Below, piece by piece: positions 23,857 through 32,335 of a DNA stretch of 41,855 bases; position 1 is the first letter of the stretch; every line of letters begins with the position of its first letter. Position numbers and translations under genes: made by a program. The stretch is from Aquibacillus salsiterrae. Lineage in GTDB: Bacteria > Bacillota > Bacilli > Bacillales > Amphibacillaceae. The notes beneath the pieces are model-generated. The model made no database searches, had not been told where the DNA came from, and saw nothing but the letters and a program-made list of their open reading frames with translations. The stretch is taken from positions 1-41,855 of the forward strand of contig NZ_JAMQKC010000026.1 of assembly GCF_028416595.1 (NCBI RefSeq), written 5' to 3'.

Positions 23857-25288
23857 GAGTATTCCTCCGTCCCTTATTTAAGCTGATCGCAACTGTTGTT
23901 CCTTTTCCTAACGTTGAAGAGATAGTAACTTTACTTCCCTTCTGGAATAAGCGTAGGCGGTTAATAACATTTTTCATTCCTATTCCGGTCGAATGCCCTG
24001 AACCTTTTTTATCTACCGCCACTTTTTGCTCGTCGCTCGTATCTAGCAATTGATCAATCGTTTGCTTGTCCATTCCGACCCCATTGTCATGTACTTCAAT
24101 CAATACCCTTTCCCTCTCTTGGTATATCTTTAATTCTATTTTCGCTCCTGAAGCTTTATCTTCAATCCCATGGATAAATGCATTCTCAATAATTGGCTGT
24201 AGGGTTAGACACGGAATTGGCACATCTAAACAGGATGGGTCGATATTTTCGATAAATGCTACTCGGTCCCCAAATCGTGTTTTTTGAATGAAAAAATATT
24301 CCTTTACAATCTTCACCTCATCTTTCAGTGTTGTTTCTCGTTCGAGATTGCTAATATTATAGCGAAGTAACGCTGAAACAGATGAGATTAAATCGTTAGT
24401 GCGTTCTGCCCCTTCAATATAGGAGGTTTTGGAGATGGTGTTTAGAGTATTGAAAAGAAAATGAGGATTAATTTGATTTTGCAAACTCTTCAATTCCATT
24501 TCTTTTAGAAGTTGGGCTAATCTTGCCTTTTCTTTGATCTCACTTACTGATTCTAAAATATTTTTCTTCATTTCATTAAACGTTTTTGTTAAAAACCAAA
24601 GCTCGTCTTTTCTAGAAACAACGACATCCTTTTCAGAATAATTACGAGCTGATATTTGTTCCGCGGCTCGAGTCAGACGCTGAATGGTTTGTGTGATTCC
24701 ATTTGAAAACCAAAGAGCAAATAGTATACTGAGAAGAATGATTGCAATAATAATCATAAACCACATATTTTTCGTTTGCTTAATTTTTTGATTTAAAAGG
24801 GAAGAAATCGCTTGAGAGTTTGTCAGTCTCCTATCAATTAACTCTAGAGCCATCTCGTGAATATATCCAGACATATTCTCCACTTCGTTTAAAGACGCAG
24901 AATATTGTTTAATGTCTTGGTCGTCCACCGCTTCAACTGTCTTATCTGTTTGCCTAAGAAAAGTTGTTATGATATTTAAGAAATTTTCTTGTTGAATTCC
25001 ACCTTTTTCTCTAGCAGAAAAGGCTTGTTGCAGTTCAAGGAGTTCATCCTTATTATCATGGTAAAAAGTTAAGTTTTCTATAAATGGTTCATCTACATAT
25101 ATTTGCAACGATTGAAAGGTGTCATTTGTCTGTTTGGTGATTTCGTTTAATAAAAAAAGATAGGATTCATTATCTTCATAAACTTCCTTCACTTCCTTGT
25201 TACTCTGTTCCCTAATCAAAAATAAAAGAACAATCAAAAGGATACTAATAGCAAAATAAATAAGCAATTTTGTCCGAATTTTAATCAT
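23828..25288 (-). CDS. YesM/LytS-type sensor histidine kinase
   Basis: 486 residues from ATG 25288, eight bases after GAAGGGGGAA; a longer frame to 25369 overlaps the upstream gene and is not needed. Membrane helices at about 8-25 and 176-193 bound a helical extracellular sensor of roughly 150 residues. Then follow HAMP (about 195-250), the His_kinase (PF06580) box QINPHFLFNTLNTISKTSY with His 276, and HATPase_c with IENAFIHGIED (N box), HDNGVGM and GIGMKNVINRL. It overlaps the binding-protein gene by eight bases. In this architecture the kinase reads the ligand state of a membrane-bound sugar-binding protein. Confidence 0.92.
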   Translation of the reverse strand: MIKIRTKLLIYFAISILLIVLLFLIREQSNKEVKEVYEDNESYLFLLNEITKQTNDTFQSLQIYVDEPFIENLTFYHDNKDELLELQQAFSAREKGGIQQENFLNIITTFLRQTDKTVEAVDDQDIKQYSASLNEVENMSGYIHEMALELIDRRLTNSQAISSLLNQKIKQTKNMWFMIIIAIILLSILFALWFSNGITQTIQRLTRAAEQISARNYSEKDVVVSRKDELWFLTKTFNEMKKNILESVSEIKEKARLAQLLKEMELKSLQNQINPHFLFNTLNTISKTSYIEGAERTNDLISSVSALLRYNISNLERETTLKDEVKIVKEYFFIQKTRFGDRVAFIENIDPSCLDVPIPCLTLQPIIENAFIHGIEDKASGAKIELKIYQERERVLIEVHDNGVGMDKQTIDQLLDTSDEQKVAVDKKGSGHSTGIGMKNVINRLRLFQKGSKVTISSTLGKGTTVAISLNKGRRNTRDHSNVGRR

Positions 25289-26294
25289 GAGGACTTCCCC
25301 CTTCACTATTCTTCTCCGTGGGCAAGTCTGCTTTACGAATGATTGATGAATTCGTTTGATAGATATCATTGACCGTCTTTCCTTTGATTATGTCCAACAT
25401 AATCGCGATACTTTTTTCACCCATTTCAAAAGGCTCCTGTTCTACGATGGCATCGATATCTCCATTTTTCAATAATTGAATATTCCCTTCCACCGTATCA
25501 AAGGTAATAACATACAAATTATCCTGTCTTTTCAACGTTTTAGCTGCTGCAACAACACCCATACCATCCAATGAACTTGTTCCATAAAATGCAGAAATCT
25601 CCTCATGCTCGGTTAACATCTTGTACGCTTTTGCCTCTGCATTGACGCGTTTTAAGTTTGATTCTGCAATTGCTACAATATTAATTCCTTCTACCTTATC
25701 TACTGCATCTTTAAAACCCTGAACACGAAGTTGGTGCTGCTGATACGCCTGGCCAGTTCCACCTGTAATAATGCCAACAGTAGCTTTTCCATTGGTATCT
25801 TCTATCAAAGCCTTCCCAGCTAGAAAACCCGCCTGGTAATTGTCTGTTCCTATATATGCATCTCTTAAGCTACCTGGTGCGTCAGTATCGACCGTAATTA
25901 CTGGAATCCCGTTCGTTACCGCCCCGTTTATAAGTGGTGTGAATTGCTCGTTCAGTGCTTGAACAATAATACCGTCTACCTTAGACTTTATTGCCATGTC
26001 TAACAGCTTTAATTGTTCCTCAGGATTAGATCGTTTTGGTCCCTCATATTCAACAATAACACCATATGTTGCCTCCGCTTTTTTAGCACCTTCGCTAACT
26101 AAGCGCCAATATTCATGATCTACTTCTTCTCCAATTAAGACAAAATGATAGGTTGAGAGGGGAACATCAGTAGAAGTGGCTTCTTTTAACTTCTTATCAT
26201 ACACCTGAACTTGTTGATAGAAGTAAAAGAAAAATCCTACTGCAATGATAAATAAAACAATTAATATGGTATAACCAATAGTTGTCCGGTTCAT
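25281..26294 (-). CDS. Membrane-anchored sugar-binding protein of a three-component sensor
   Basis: 337 residues. Residues 6-27 form one membrane helix (YTILIVLFIIAVGFFFYFYQ) without a lipobox, so the protein is anchored, not released. The rest is a type I periplasmic-binding fold (peripla_BP_4): GIIVQALNEQFTPLINGAV, VITVDTDAPG, YIGTDNYQAGFLAGKAL, GIITGGTGQ, FYGTSSLDGMG and VITFDTVEGN. That is the ribose/xylose-binding (RbsB/XylF) pattern. Lying first in an operon with YesM and YesN partners, it matches three-component sugar sensors such as AraP-AraS-AraT of Geobacillus and XylFII-LytS of Clostridium. It senses and probably does not transport: there are no ABC permease or ATPase genes. GAGGGGAAAAGC precedes the ATG. 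Confidence 0.88.
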   Translation of the reverse strand: MNRTTIGYTILIVLFIIAVGFFFYFYQQVQVYDKKLKEATSTDVPLSTYHFVLIGEEVDHEYWRLVSEGAKKAEATYGVIVEYEGPKRSNPEEQLKLLDMAIKSKVDGIIVQALNEQFTPLINGAVTNGIPVITVDTDAPGSLRDAYIGTDNYQAGFLAGKALIEDTNGKATVGIITGGTGQAYQQHQLRVQGFKDAVDKVEGINIVAIAESNLKRVNAEAKAYKMLTEHEEISAFYGTSSLDGMGVVAAAKTLKRQDNLYVITFDTVEGNIQLLKNGDIDAIVEQEPFEMGEKSIAIMLDIIKGKTVNDIYQTNSSIIRKADLPTEKNSEGGSPHD

Positions 26295-26359
26295 GCTTTT
26301 CCCCTCATTTACTATAAACTAGTAAAAATGATAGCACACTAGTACTAGGAAACAAAATA

Positions 26360-26386
26360 ACAAAAGCGCAAGTAGCACCTTGCGCT
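26360..26386 (-). terminator. Rho-independent terminator after the 556-residue membrane protein
   Basis: Minus strand AGCGCAAG-GTGCTA-CTTGCGCT (eight pairs) is followed by TTTTGTTATTTTGTTT. It separates this gene from the three-component operon. Confidence 0.75.
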
Positions 26387-26437
26387 AGACAGCCAATCGA
26401 TGAAAGACTTTTTTCGAAACGAATCAGCGTTCAGCAA

Positions 26438-28108
26438 TTATTCTAAACCAACAATCACCAACTCTTTTACTGGCAAAAAGGCTTCTCCCGTTTCTAAATA
26501 AGTCAGTTGAACTTCGTCGCCTTCACGCAAATAGATTGCTAACGGCTCAGTCTGCGAGGAAATCATATAATTTTGCCGATTATTTAACAGAAATGAAACA
26601 ATCGTTTGATCCTCATTATTTTCTTTGTACACCCTCAGCACTGTACCTGCTAGTTGTTTCTCTTCTGCTTTTGATGTGCCGTCGACTGAAGTGCCCCCTC
26701 GTTGCAAAGCTGTCTTGTATTTTTTCAATGCTTGATTAGGGGTATCCGCATAGACTGAGATTTCAGGATTAGCTGCTGATATAATAAAGTAGTTTTGCAA
26801 AAATCCATTCAAATCGAGAACTGGGGTCAACCAGCTAGCTTCCCCATAGAAATTATAGAGAATAGGCATTTTCCCTTGCCATTGTTTTTCAATGAATTTC
26901 TTTTCTATAATTTGCAATGCTCCGGCTGAATCCATATATGACTTCTGTTGATTTCCAGTGTAAAAAGTAGCTTCCCCTGTTCGCGCATTCGTTATCGAGT
27001 ACCCAAGCATGGAATCGACACCCTCTTTAGGACTTGTGAAATCGGTAAAATAATACATGTCACCATTACCAGCAAATATAGGACTAACATTTGCTTCCGT
27101 TCCCTCATCTGATGGCAACCTGACACCAGATTTCCCAAACAAACTATTCCAAAAGCCATTAACATATTTTCCGTAGTAACTATTTTTTAAGCTAACGGCC
27201 TCCGGAGATACAGCTCCATCGATAAATGCTGGTGCTTCCTCTAATGTATAGGATAGCGTTTCACCGGTTTTCGGATTAACGGACACAATCCCGCTAGGTT
27301 CAAATCCATTCCGGGCTGATATAAATTCACCATACGTTCGTATATAGTACGGATTTCCATTTTCATCAATTTCTAATTGCGCCGAGCCCTTAAATATTCG
27401 CTGTGGGTATTGATTGCGAATGTGACGGTAAATATTCTTTTGAAAATAGGATGAAGGTGTATACATCATTTCTGCTTCGATGAACGTTGGATTCGCTGAA
27501 GAATCAGTAGCACTTAAGCGAAAATACCCAGGTGTCATATTCCCTTTCCACCATTTAAAAAGTCCCGAAAATTCTACAGGTGCAACATATACATATGCGC
27601 CATTCACCTTTTGAATTTGTAAAGAACCTAATTCATAGTAGCTTGTATTAGGTACCTGTCCAAAAGCCTTGCGCATTTTATTGCGGGCAAATTGCGGTGG
27701 TACACTGGCTGGTGTTACGTCCTCGTCAAAAACTTCTATTTCAACTTTCTCATTCATTTGCGATAACTGGTATTTCTCCTCTGCATTGAAAAGCGGTGCG
27801 AGAATAAAATAGCATCCAAGGATTAGACTTGCTACAAATAGAAAAGCTTTAACGATCTGTTCCTTGCCAAACGAAAAGAATGCTCCTGTTGCTGTTACAA
27901 GAATTGCAAAAAACCATAGAGATGAAAAGTTTCGGTCCAAATTTGATAAATAATAAAAAACAACAATGATAATGACAACTAACATCGTCATCAATAGGGC
28001 CGCTAACCTTTGTAATCCCGCATCTTTACCGTCAATTTTAGAAAATGGTACAAGAATGACTGCAACCGCCAAACTAATGATTAGTGAAAATAATAATAAA
28101 TTCCCCAA
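26438..28108 (-). CDS. Large membrane-anchored protein of unknown function
   Basis: 556 residues starting with TTG 28108, seven bases after GAAGGGGGA; the ATG at 28177 lies before this site and is less likely. The N-terminus has four hydrophobic segments in the first 110 residues (LLLFSLIISLAVAVILVPF, ALLMTMLVVIIIVVFYYL, WFFAILVTATGAFF, AFLFVASLILGCYFIL). A ~430-residue, probably extracellular beta-rich region follows (GSLQIQKVNGAYVYVAPVEF, GIVSVNPKTGETLSYTLEEA). The last 75 residues look like a small OB-like barrel (AGTVLRVYKENNEDQTIVSF, REGDEVQLTY). I know no family name. It is a single-gene transcript. Confidence 0.75.
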   Translation of the reverse strand: MGNLLLFSLIISLAVAVILVPFSKIDGKDAGLQRLAALLMTMLVVIIIVVFYYLSNLDRNFSSLWFFAILVTATGAFFSFGKEQIVKAFLFVASLILGCYFILAPLFNAEEKYQLSQMNEKVEIEVFDEDVTPASVPPQFARNKMRKAFGQVPNTSYYELGSLQIQKVNGAYVYVAPVEFSGLFKWWKGNMTPGYFRLSATDSSANPTFIEAEMMYTPSSYFQKNIYRHIRNQYPQRIFKGSAQLEIDENGNPYYIRTYGEFISARNGFEPSGIVSVNPKTGETLSYTLEEAPAFIDGAVSPEAVSLKNSYYGKYVNGFWNSLFGKSGVRLPSDEGTEANVSPIFAGNGDMYYFTDFTSPKEGVDSMLGYSITNARTGEATFYTGNQQKSYMDSAGALQIIEKKFIEKQWQGKMPILYNFYGEASWLTPVLDLNGFLQNYFIISAANPEISVYADTPNQALKKYKTALQRGGTSVDGTSKAEEKQLAGTVLRVYKENNEDQTIVSFLLNNRQNYMISSQTEPLAIYLREGDEVQLTYLETGEAFLPVKELVIVGLE

Positions 28109-28190
28109 TTCCCTTCCCCCTTCACTATCTTTATAATACGAGACACAAAGCGAAATAGTTGCTGGTAAATTATTCATTTAGTAAGCACAA

Positions 28191-28240
28191 AGGGATGGTG
28201 ATTGAGGACACTTTTAGTAAAGGTCGTCATCACCATCCCT
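28191..28240. terminator. Hairpin, possible terminator
   Basis: AGGGATGGTGAT and ATCACCATCCCT form a perfect 12-pair stem around a 26-base loop containing a second small stem (CTTT/AAAG). The T-run is weak (GTTTGAAC). It lies between the permease and the 556-residue protein. Confidence 0.5.
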
Positions 28241-28254
28241 GTTTGAACTAGTCA

Positions 28255-28285
28255 CCCGATGTTTCAGCTTGTCAAAACGAGTCCG
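28255..28285 (+). repeat. Dispersed ~30-base repeat, copy 2
   Basis: CCCGATGTTTCAGCTTGT then CAAAACGAGTCCG, matching 15678-15707 with two substitutions and one extra base. It sits between the 3' end of the permease gene and the hairpin at 28191. Confidence 0.6.
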
Positions 28286-28288
28286 CTC

Positions 28289-29467
28289 TTAAAATAGGTA
28301 TATGAAAAATCCCACTACCAAATAGGTTATACATAGATAAGTTACAACGGTTTTAAACGTTGAATCACCTTCCATTTTCATCATCATCGCATGTGAATGT
28401 AGCTCTTTGAACTTTTTATTCAAATAGATAGCAAATATCGCAAGGAAGCTAAAAATAATGTTTAACCAAAAAGTATAATTAATCTGGAATGGACTTTCCT
28501 CCATGATTTGATTTGCCGATTGTGGTAACCAGCCAATGGCGGAAAAACCATAGTGAATTCCTAACGATGTAATTAGGATAGCAAGATAAAAGACTCCGGC
28601 AATATAAAGCGCCGTTTTCATGCCATAATATTTTTTATGAACAGCTATCATTGGTGGCACAACTAAATCCGAATAGATAAAAGCCATAATTCCTGCAAAA
28701 GCTACTCCACTTGATGCCAAAATGGTGGCGATTGGAATATTCCCCATAGACCCAATAAAGGTTAACATGGCCACTATTGGACCGATTATTGCATTTTCTA
28801 GTACTTTTAACAGCCCATCTGACTGGTCTACTAAAAAGAATGCCTTCCATGTTCCCGTGCTAACGAACGTTGCCATCATCCCTGCCAAAGTGAAACCAAT
28901 CGTTATTTCTTTCCAAACCATTTTCCAATTCATGACAAACTCATGGCCAACCTGTAGCCAGCCTTGTTTCGTTTTGATCTTCTTTTTCCAGTTAAAATCT
29001 TCTTCCATAGTATCATCTGAGGCCTTGTCTCTCGCTTCTTCCACTAGTTGTTTTGGGTACGTCAACTGGACGAGTAACCATGTAACAAAAATAAGTAGAA
29101 TGCCCCCAACAATCTCGGCAACCACGAACTGCCAACCTAAAAAGATATAGATTAAAATCCCTAATTCTATCACTAAGTTGGTAGAGGCGAATAAAAACGC
29201 TAATGTTGGTACAAAGTGTGCTCCCTTTTTAAATAAACTTTTCCCTGCCGCAAGCGCAGCAAAGGAACATGAGGAGCTTATCGCACCAAACACTGTCGAT
29301 AATCCTACCGATTTTAATCTAGCATCTCCCATATACTTCACCATTTTATCTTTTGGAACAAACGCTTGAATCATCGAACTGATAAAGTATCCTACAACAA
29401 AGGCCCATCCTGCTTTCCAGAAAAAACCTAGAGAAGCAATTGCTGATTCACCTATTTGCTCTATCAT
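28289..29467 (-). CDS. DUF318-family permease (COG0701)
   Basis: 392-residue integral membrane protein with about nine or ten helices in two similar halves. The conserved motif SSCSFAALAAGKSLFKKGA (about residues 64-82) and the repeat-like IPIATILASSGVAFAG in the second half are typical of DUF318 (YraQ/ArsP-like) permeases. A charged cytoplasmic loop of about 35 residues (EEARDKASDDTMEEDFNWKK) separates the halves. The family includes arsenic and other permeases, but most members have no proven substrate. AAGGAGAG precedes the ATG by about 10 bases. It stands alone. Confidence 0.85.
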   Translation of the reverse strand: MIEQIGESAIASLGFFWKAGWAFVVGYFISSMIQAFVPKDKMVKYMGDARLKSVGLSTVFGAISSSCSFAALAAGKSLFKKGAHFVPTLAFLFASTNLVIELGILIYIFLGWQFVVAEIVGGILLIFVTWLLVQLTYPKQLVEEARDKASDDTMEEDFNWKKKIKTKQGWLQVGHEFVMNWKMVWKEITIGFTLAGMMATFVSTGTWKAFFLVDQSDGLLKVLENAIIGPIVAMLTFIGSMGNIPIATILASSGVAFAGIMAFIYSDLVVPPMIAVHKKYYGMKTALYIAGVFYLAILITSLGIHYGFSAIGWLPQSANQIMEESPFQINYTFWLNIIFSFLAIFAIYLNKKFKELHSHAMMMKMEGDSTFKTVVTYLCITYLVVGFFIYLF

Positions 29468-29667
29468 TGCTACGACTCTCCTTTTCTATAATCTATTAAT
29501 CTAGATACCACGAAAAATCAATCATTAAACAAGATTGATCCTTTCAGTCAGTTAAAAAGAGCCATCAAGTAAGGTGAAGTTGTAGAAACTCCAAAACAAG
29601 GGGGAAAATTAATCAAAACCACGGTGCTTGGCCAAAAACAATAATCTAATCCTCGAACTATTTAGCA

Positions 29668-30234
29668 TTAAATTTTAAGCCAACCACGGAACCCTCTTGA
29701 TGCATAGTACGATTCTGCTCCATTGTGATATGTGAAAACAGTATCGTAACGGCGATCACAAAAGATACCCCCACCAAGTTTTCTTATATTATCAGGTGTT
29801 AGGACCCAGCTTGACGTTTTCGTATCAAACTTTTCTATTTCCTGCAGCTTCCGGTATTGTTCTTCCGTTAATAGTTCAATACCCATGGACGCGGCCATAT
29901 CGATAGCGCAATTTGCTGGCTTATGTTTTTTTCTAGACTCTAGTGCTGCACGGTCGTAACAAACACTTCTCCGGCCTTTAGGGCTCTCTTTGCAGCAATC
30001 CGAGAACGTATATTCGTCCGTCTCTTTATTATAGGCAACAACGTCAGGTTCACCGCCTGTCAATTCCATTTCATGAAGCGACCAAAGCTTACTCGTATTC
30101 GTCTCGAGCTTCGTTTGCACATTAGCCCATTCAATGGTTTGATGTCGATGCATATTTTGCTCAAATCGTGTTTTCAACGTTTTGATTAGCTGATCACGTA
30201 GCTCTATCGACAAATCTTTATTGCTTTTTGTCAT
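29668..30234 (-). CDS. DUF4256-family protein
   Basis: 188 residues, cytoplasmic. The DUF4256 pattern is clear: WSLHEMELTGGEPDVVAYNK (residues ~50-70), TFSDCCKESPKGRRSVCYDR with a Cys pair and a third Cys, MAASMGIELLTEEQYRKLQE, then SSWVLTPDNIRKLGGGIFCD and the C-terminal YYASRGFRGWLKI. No biochemical role is known to me. I choose ATG 30234, eight bases after GGAGG, since GTG 30240 is too close to that site. Confidence 0.88.
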   Translation of the reverse strand: MTKSNKDLSIELRDQLIKTLKTRFEQNMHRHQTIEWANVQTKLETNTSKLWSLHEMELTGGEPDVVAYNKETDEYTFSDCCKESPKGRRSVCYDRAALESRKKHKPANCAIDMAASMGIELLTEEQYRKLQEIEKFDTKTSSWVLTPDNIRKLGGGIFCDRRYDTVFTYHNGAESYYASRGFRGWLKI

Positions 30235-30377
30235 ACTCACTGCCTCCTTGTTCTTAAAGTAAATGGTTTAGGTTAATATATCATGATAAATGCACAGATA
30301 CATCGCGTAAACACCCTTTTAGTTAAAAAATCCAACTTCCTATTTGAATAATCCCGATCGCAACGCTATTACGGGAC

Positions 30378-30476
30378 CTACAATGAAAATAATGATTTTA
30401 CTATATCCCAAATAACAAGTAATGGTTTTCCATTATTATCTATACGATTAATCTTTTCGTTCATTTCTTTACTCAT
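30378..30476 (-). CDS. Doubtful small frame, perhaps frameshifted
   Basis: A 32-codon frame (MSKEMNEKINRIDNNGKPLL then VIWDIVKSLFSL) runs in a gap of about 320 bases. In the next frame IIIFIVGPVIALRSGLFK follows and looks like a membrane helix. Together they resemble a decayed small membrane protein; no ribosome binding site is clear. The rest of the gap shows nothing I recognise. Confidence 0.25.
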   Translation of the reverse strand: MSKEMNEKINRIDNNGKPLLVIWDIVKSLFSL

Positions 30477-30562
30477 AACAGGTAGTAATTCATTTTGAAA
30501 AAGTTATAACTTACATCTGTTTGTTAAACAATAGGGGTATAACATATGACTGGAGGTGAATT

Positions 30563-30715
30563 ATGGGCAACCAAGCAAATCAAAATGTTAATTCTATGAT
30601 GAAACCAAATTTCGCCGGAACAGATGCAAAAAAGGTTAAACAACAAATTAAAAGGGATGTAAGAAACGGTGAAGGATCTATGACTTCAAGAGAGGCAGGA
30701 GCAACGAGAGATTAG
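30563..30715 (+). CDS. Small hydrophilic SASP-like protein
   Basis: 50 residues, Gln/Asn/Lys-rich, without hydrophobic segments. The core FAGTDAKKVKQQIKRD recalls the T-x-x-x-K-V-R-Q-Q units of gamma-type small acid-soluble spore proteins, followed by MTSREAGATRD. GGAGGTG lies seven bases before the ATG. A hairpin terminator follows at 30745. A spore-protein role is a reasonable guess from composition and motif; it is not shown. Confidence 0.55.
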   Translation: MGNQANQNVNSMMKPNFAGTDAKKVKQQIKRDVRNGEGSMTSREAGATRD

Positions 30716-30744
30716 GAAAAACCTGTTTGGCTATTACCTTGCAA

Positions 30745-30777
30745 GGTTTCAGGCACCTGAAAAGGGAGCCTGAAACC
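30745..30777 (+). terminator. Rho-independent-like terminator after the SASP-like gene
   Basis: GGTTTCAGGC and GCCTGAAACC pair perfectly around a 13-base loop, 30 bases after the stop. The following T-run is weak. Confidence 0.6.
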
Positions 30778-30938
30778 CCATTAAAATCTATATTCTTACA
30801 TACAGCTATGTGTACCCCAACGTTTGTTAAGATGCCATGCATCCAATTTTGATAATCTTTTCCTATCGAAACTGCCGAATCAGGATTATAATAAAGGATA
30901 GTAAAGTACATAAAAATTTCTGTCAGGAGGAATGCTTT

Positions 30939-31310
30939 GTGAAAATGGAACATATTGGAATTATGGTCAATGATATGGACGAGTCTTTGGCGTTTTATCA
31001 AAATATCCTCGGGTTAGAATTAAGAAATAGAGAATGGTTAAATGATACTGTTGAGCTTGCCTTTTTATTTTTCAAAGACCAGCCAAGTGTAGAGGTAGAA
31101 CTTGTCTATAATGGTAATTCTATTGCAAATGAAGGAATAGTTAACCACTTAGCTTTTACTGTTCAAAGCATTGATGCAGAACTTTCTAAGTTGAAAGACG
31201 CTGGTGTAAAATTGGTAGATGAAGAACCACGGATTATTTTAAATGGAACTGTTAAAATTGCCTTTTTTGAAGGGCCAAATGGAGAGAAGCTAGAACTAGT
31301 GGAGAGATAA
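30939..31310 (+). CDS. VOC-family (glyoxalase/bleomycin-resistance fold) protein
   Basis: 123 residues from GTG 30939, eight bases after AGGAGGAA; the longer in-frame ATG at 30837 has no such site. Two beta-alpha-beta-beta-beta modules carry the likely metal ligands: His in EHIGIMV, Glu in VEVELVYN, His in VNHLAFTV, Glu in GPNGEKLELVE. The layout fits glyoxalase I or methylmalonyl-CoA epimerase, but substrate cannot be told from sequence. It is a single-gene transcript ending in the hairpin at 31320. Confidence 0.85.
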   Translation: MKMEHIGIMVNDMDESLAFYQNILGLELRNREWLNDTVELAFLFFKDQPSVEVELVYNGNSIANEGIVNHLAFTVQSIDAELSKLKDAGVKLVDEEPRIILNGTVKIAFFEGPNGEKLELVER

Positions 31311-31319
31311 AGAATAGCC

Positions 31320-31358
31320 GGGACAGGTGACAAAGCATTATGCTATTGGACCTGTCCC
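31320..31358. terminator. Hairpin terminator between converging genes
   Basis: GGGACAGGT and ACCTGTCCC pair, with a further small AGCA/TGCT stem inside. It lies between the VOC gene and the converging vanW-like gene, whose stop is at its edge. Confidence 0.7.
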
Positions 31359-32245
31359 TATCGTTTCCAAGAAGGATTTGGCACTTTACGTGGCGTGTAC
31401 TCCAGTAAATCAGAGGAATAAACATCAATGATAACTTGACCTCTTACTGCTTTTGCTCGAATTAGTAAGGGCTGGTTATAATTATTTTTAAATTTAAAAT
31501 CGGAACCGTACCAACTAACCGTTGCATCACGTCCTTGTGGCACATATGGAACACTTTTGCTATGAGAAAGTCGGTGAACAATTTGAACTCCTGCGCGGTC
31601 AACGGCATTGAATAATGTAGAAGAAATTTGGCATATGCCCCCACCTACACCTTCTGTAACTTCACCTTTTACAATTTCAGGAGCCCGTTTGTATCCCTTG
31701 TCTTCCGTCCTTTTTCCAACGACTTCATTAAATGAAAAAGTTTCACCAGGAAATACGACATAATTATTAATTGCTTCTGCAGCAAGCGAAATATTATGGG
31801 ATCTCTCTTCTTTATTTGAATTAAAATGAGTAATGTAGCGACTGATCCGTTGTGTGCGGATTGTCGCGAGTAATTCATTATCTACCTTGGGGTATACTTT
31901 AAGAATCGGAACTTCTATTGTAGATGATTCATCATTTAAAAAATAACTATAAAATAATTCTTTTAATTTTTCACGATGTAGTTTGTAGCCAACTTTTCCC
32001 GGGACAATCTCATCGTTTTCGCCGATTATTGCATTTTGCGGAGCTTGATAAATTTCTTTATCCAGCTTTTCAACAAAATCATCATATCGTTGTTCATCAA
32101 GAAATGGCTCACCAACAATTGGTGCGATAAACTCACTTCGGTTAACACTTGCGATTGGTTCTTCTTTATAAGTTAACATTAAATCATTCGAATCGCTGAC
32201 CTGGTGGAATAACATCAATAAAATTGTAAAGCAGGTGAATTTCAT
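31358..32245 (-). CDS. VanW-family exported protein (YoaR-like)
   Basis: 295 residues. Residues 1-17 form a signal-like hydrophobic start (FTCFTILLMLFHQVSDS). The VanW domain spans about 150-270: SHNISLAAEAINNYVVFPGE, FSFNEVVGKRTEDKGYKRAP, the invariant GGGICQISSTLFNA, and RLSHSKSVPYVPQGRDATVS. The family is named after a gene in vancomycin-resistance clusters but has no proven enzymatic role; Bacillus homologues are surface proteins. AGGAGG lies 11 bases before the ATG. It is not linked to any van genes here. Confidence 0.88.
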   Translation of the reverse strand: MKFTCFTILLMLFHQVSDSNDLMLTYKEEPIASVNRSEFIAPIVGEPFLDEQRYDDFVEKLDKEIYQAPQNAIIGENDEIVPGKVGYKLHREKLKELFYSYFLNDESSTIEVPILKVYPKVDNELLATIRTQRISRYITHFNSNKEERSHNISLAAEAINNYVVFPGETFSFNEVVGKRTEDKGYKRAPEIVKGEVTEGVGGGICQISSTLFNAVDRAGVQIVHRLSHSKSVPYVPQGRDATVSWYGSDFKFKNNYNQPLLIRAKAVRGQVIIDVYSSDLLEYTPRKVPNPSWKR

Positions 32246-32335
32246 AATCTTTCATGCCTCCTACTACTAGTATGAATAAAAGGCATCATTTCATGTGAAA
32301 AAATTAAGTATAATGTAGCCGGATTTCCAATTTCG

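Noticed and set aside
25281-25369. Upstream start of the histidine kinase at 25369
   Set aside because: It lies inside the binding-protein gene and lacks a ribosome binding site, whereas ATG 25288 follows GAAGGGGGAA.
28635-28850. 71-codon minus-strand frame within the permease gene
   Set aside because: It overlaps the permease in another frame and has no start signals; it is a shadow of that gene.
31358-32245. VanW gene as evidence of vancomycin resistance
   Set aside because: No vanH, vanA/B/D ligase, vanX or vanRS genes are nearby, and VanW-family proteins are common in Bacillus without resistance.
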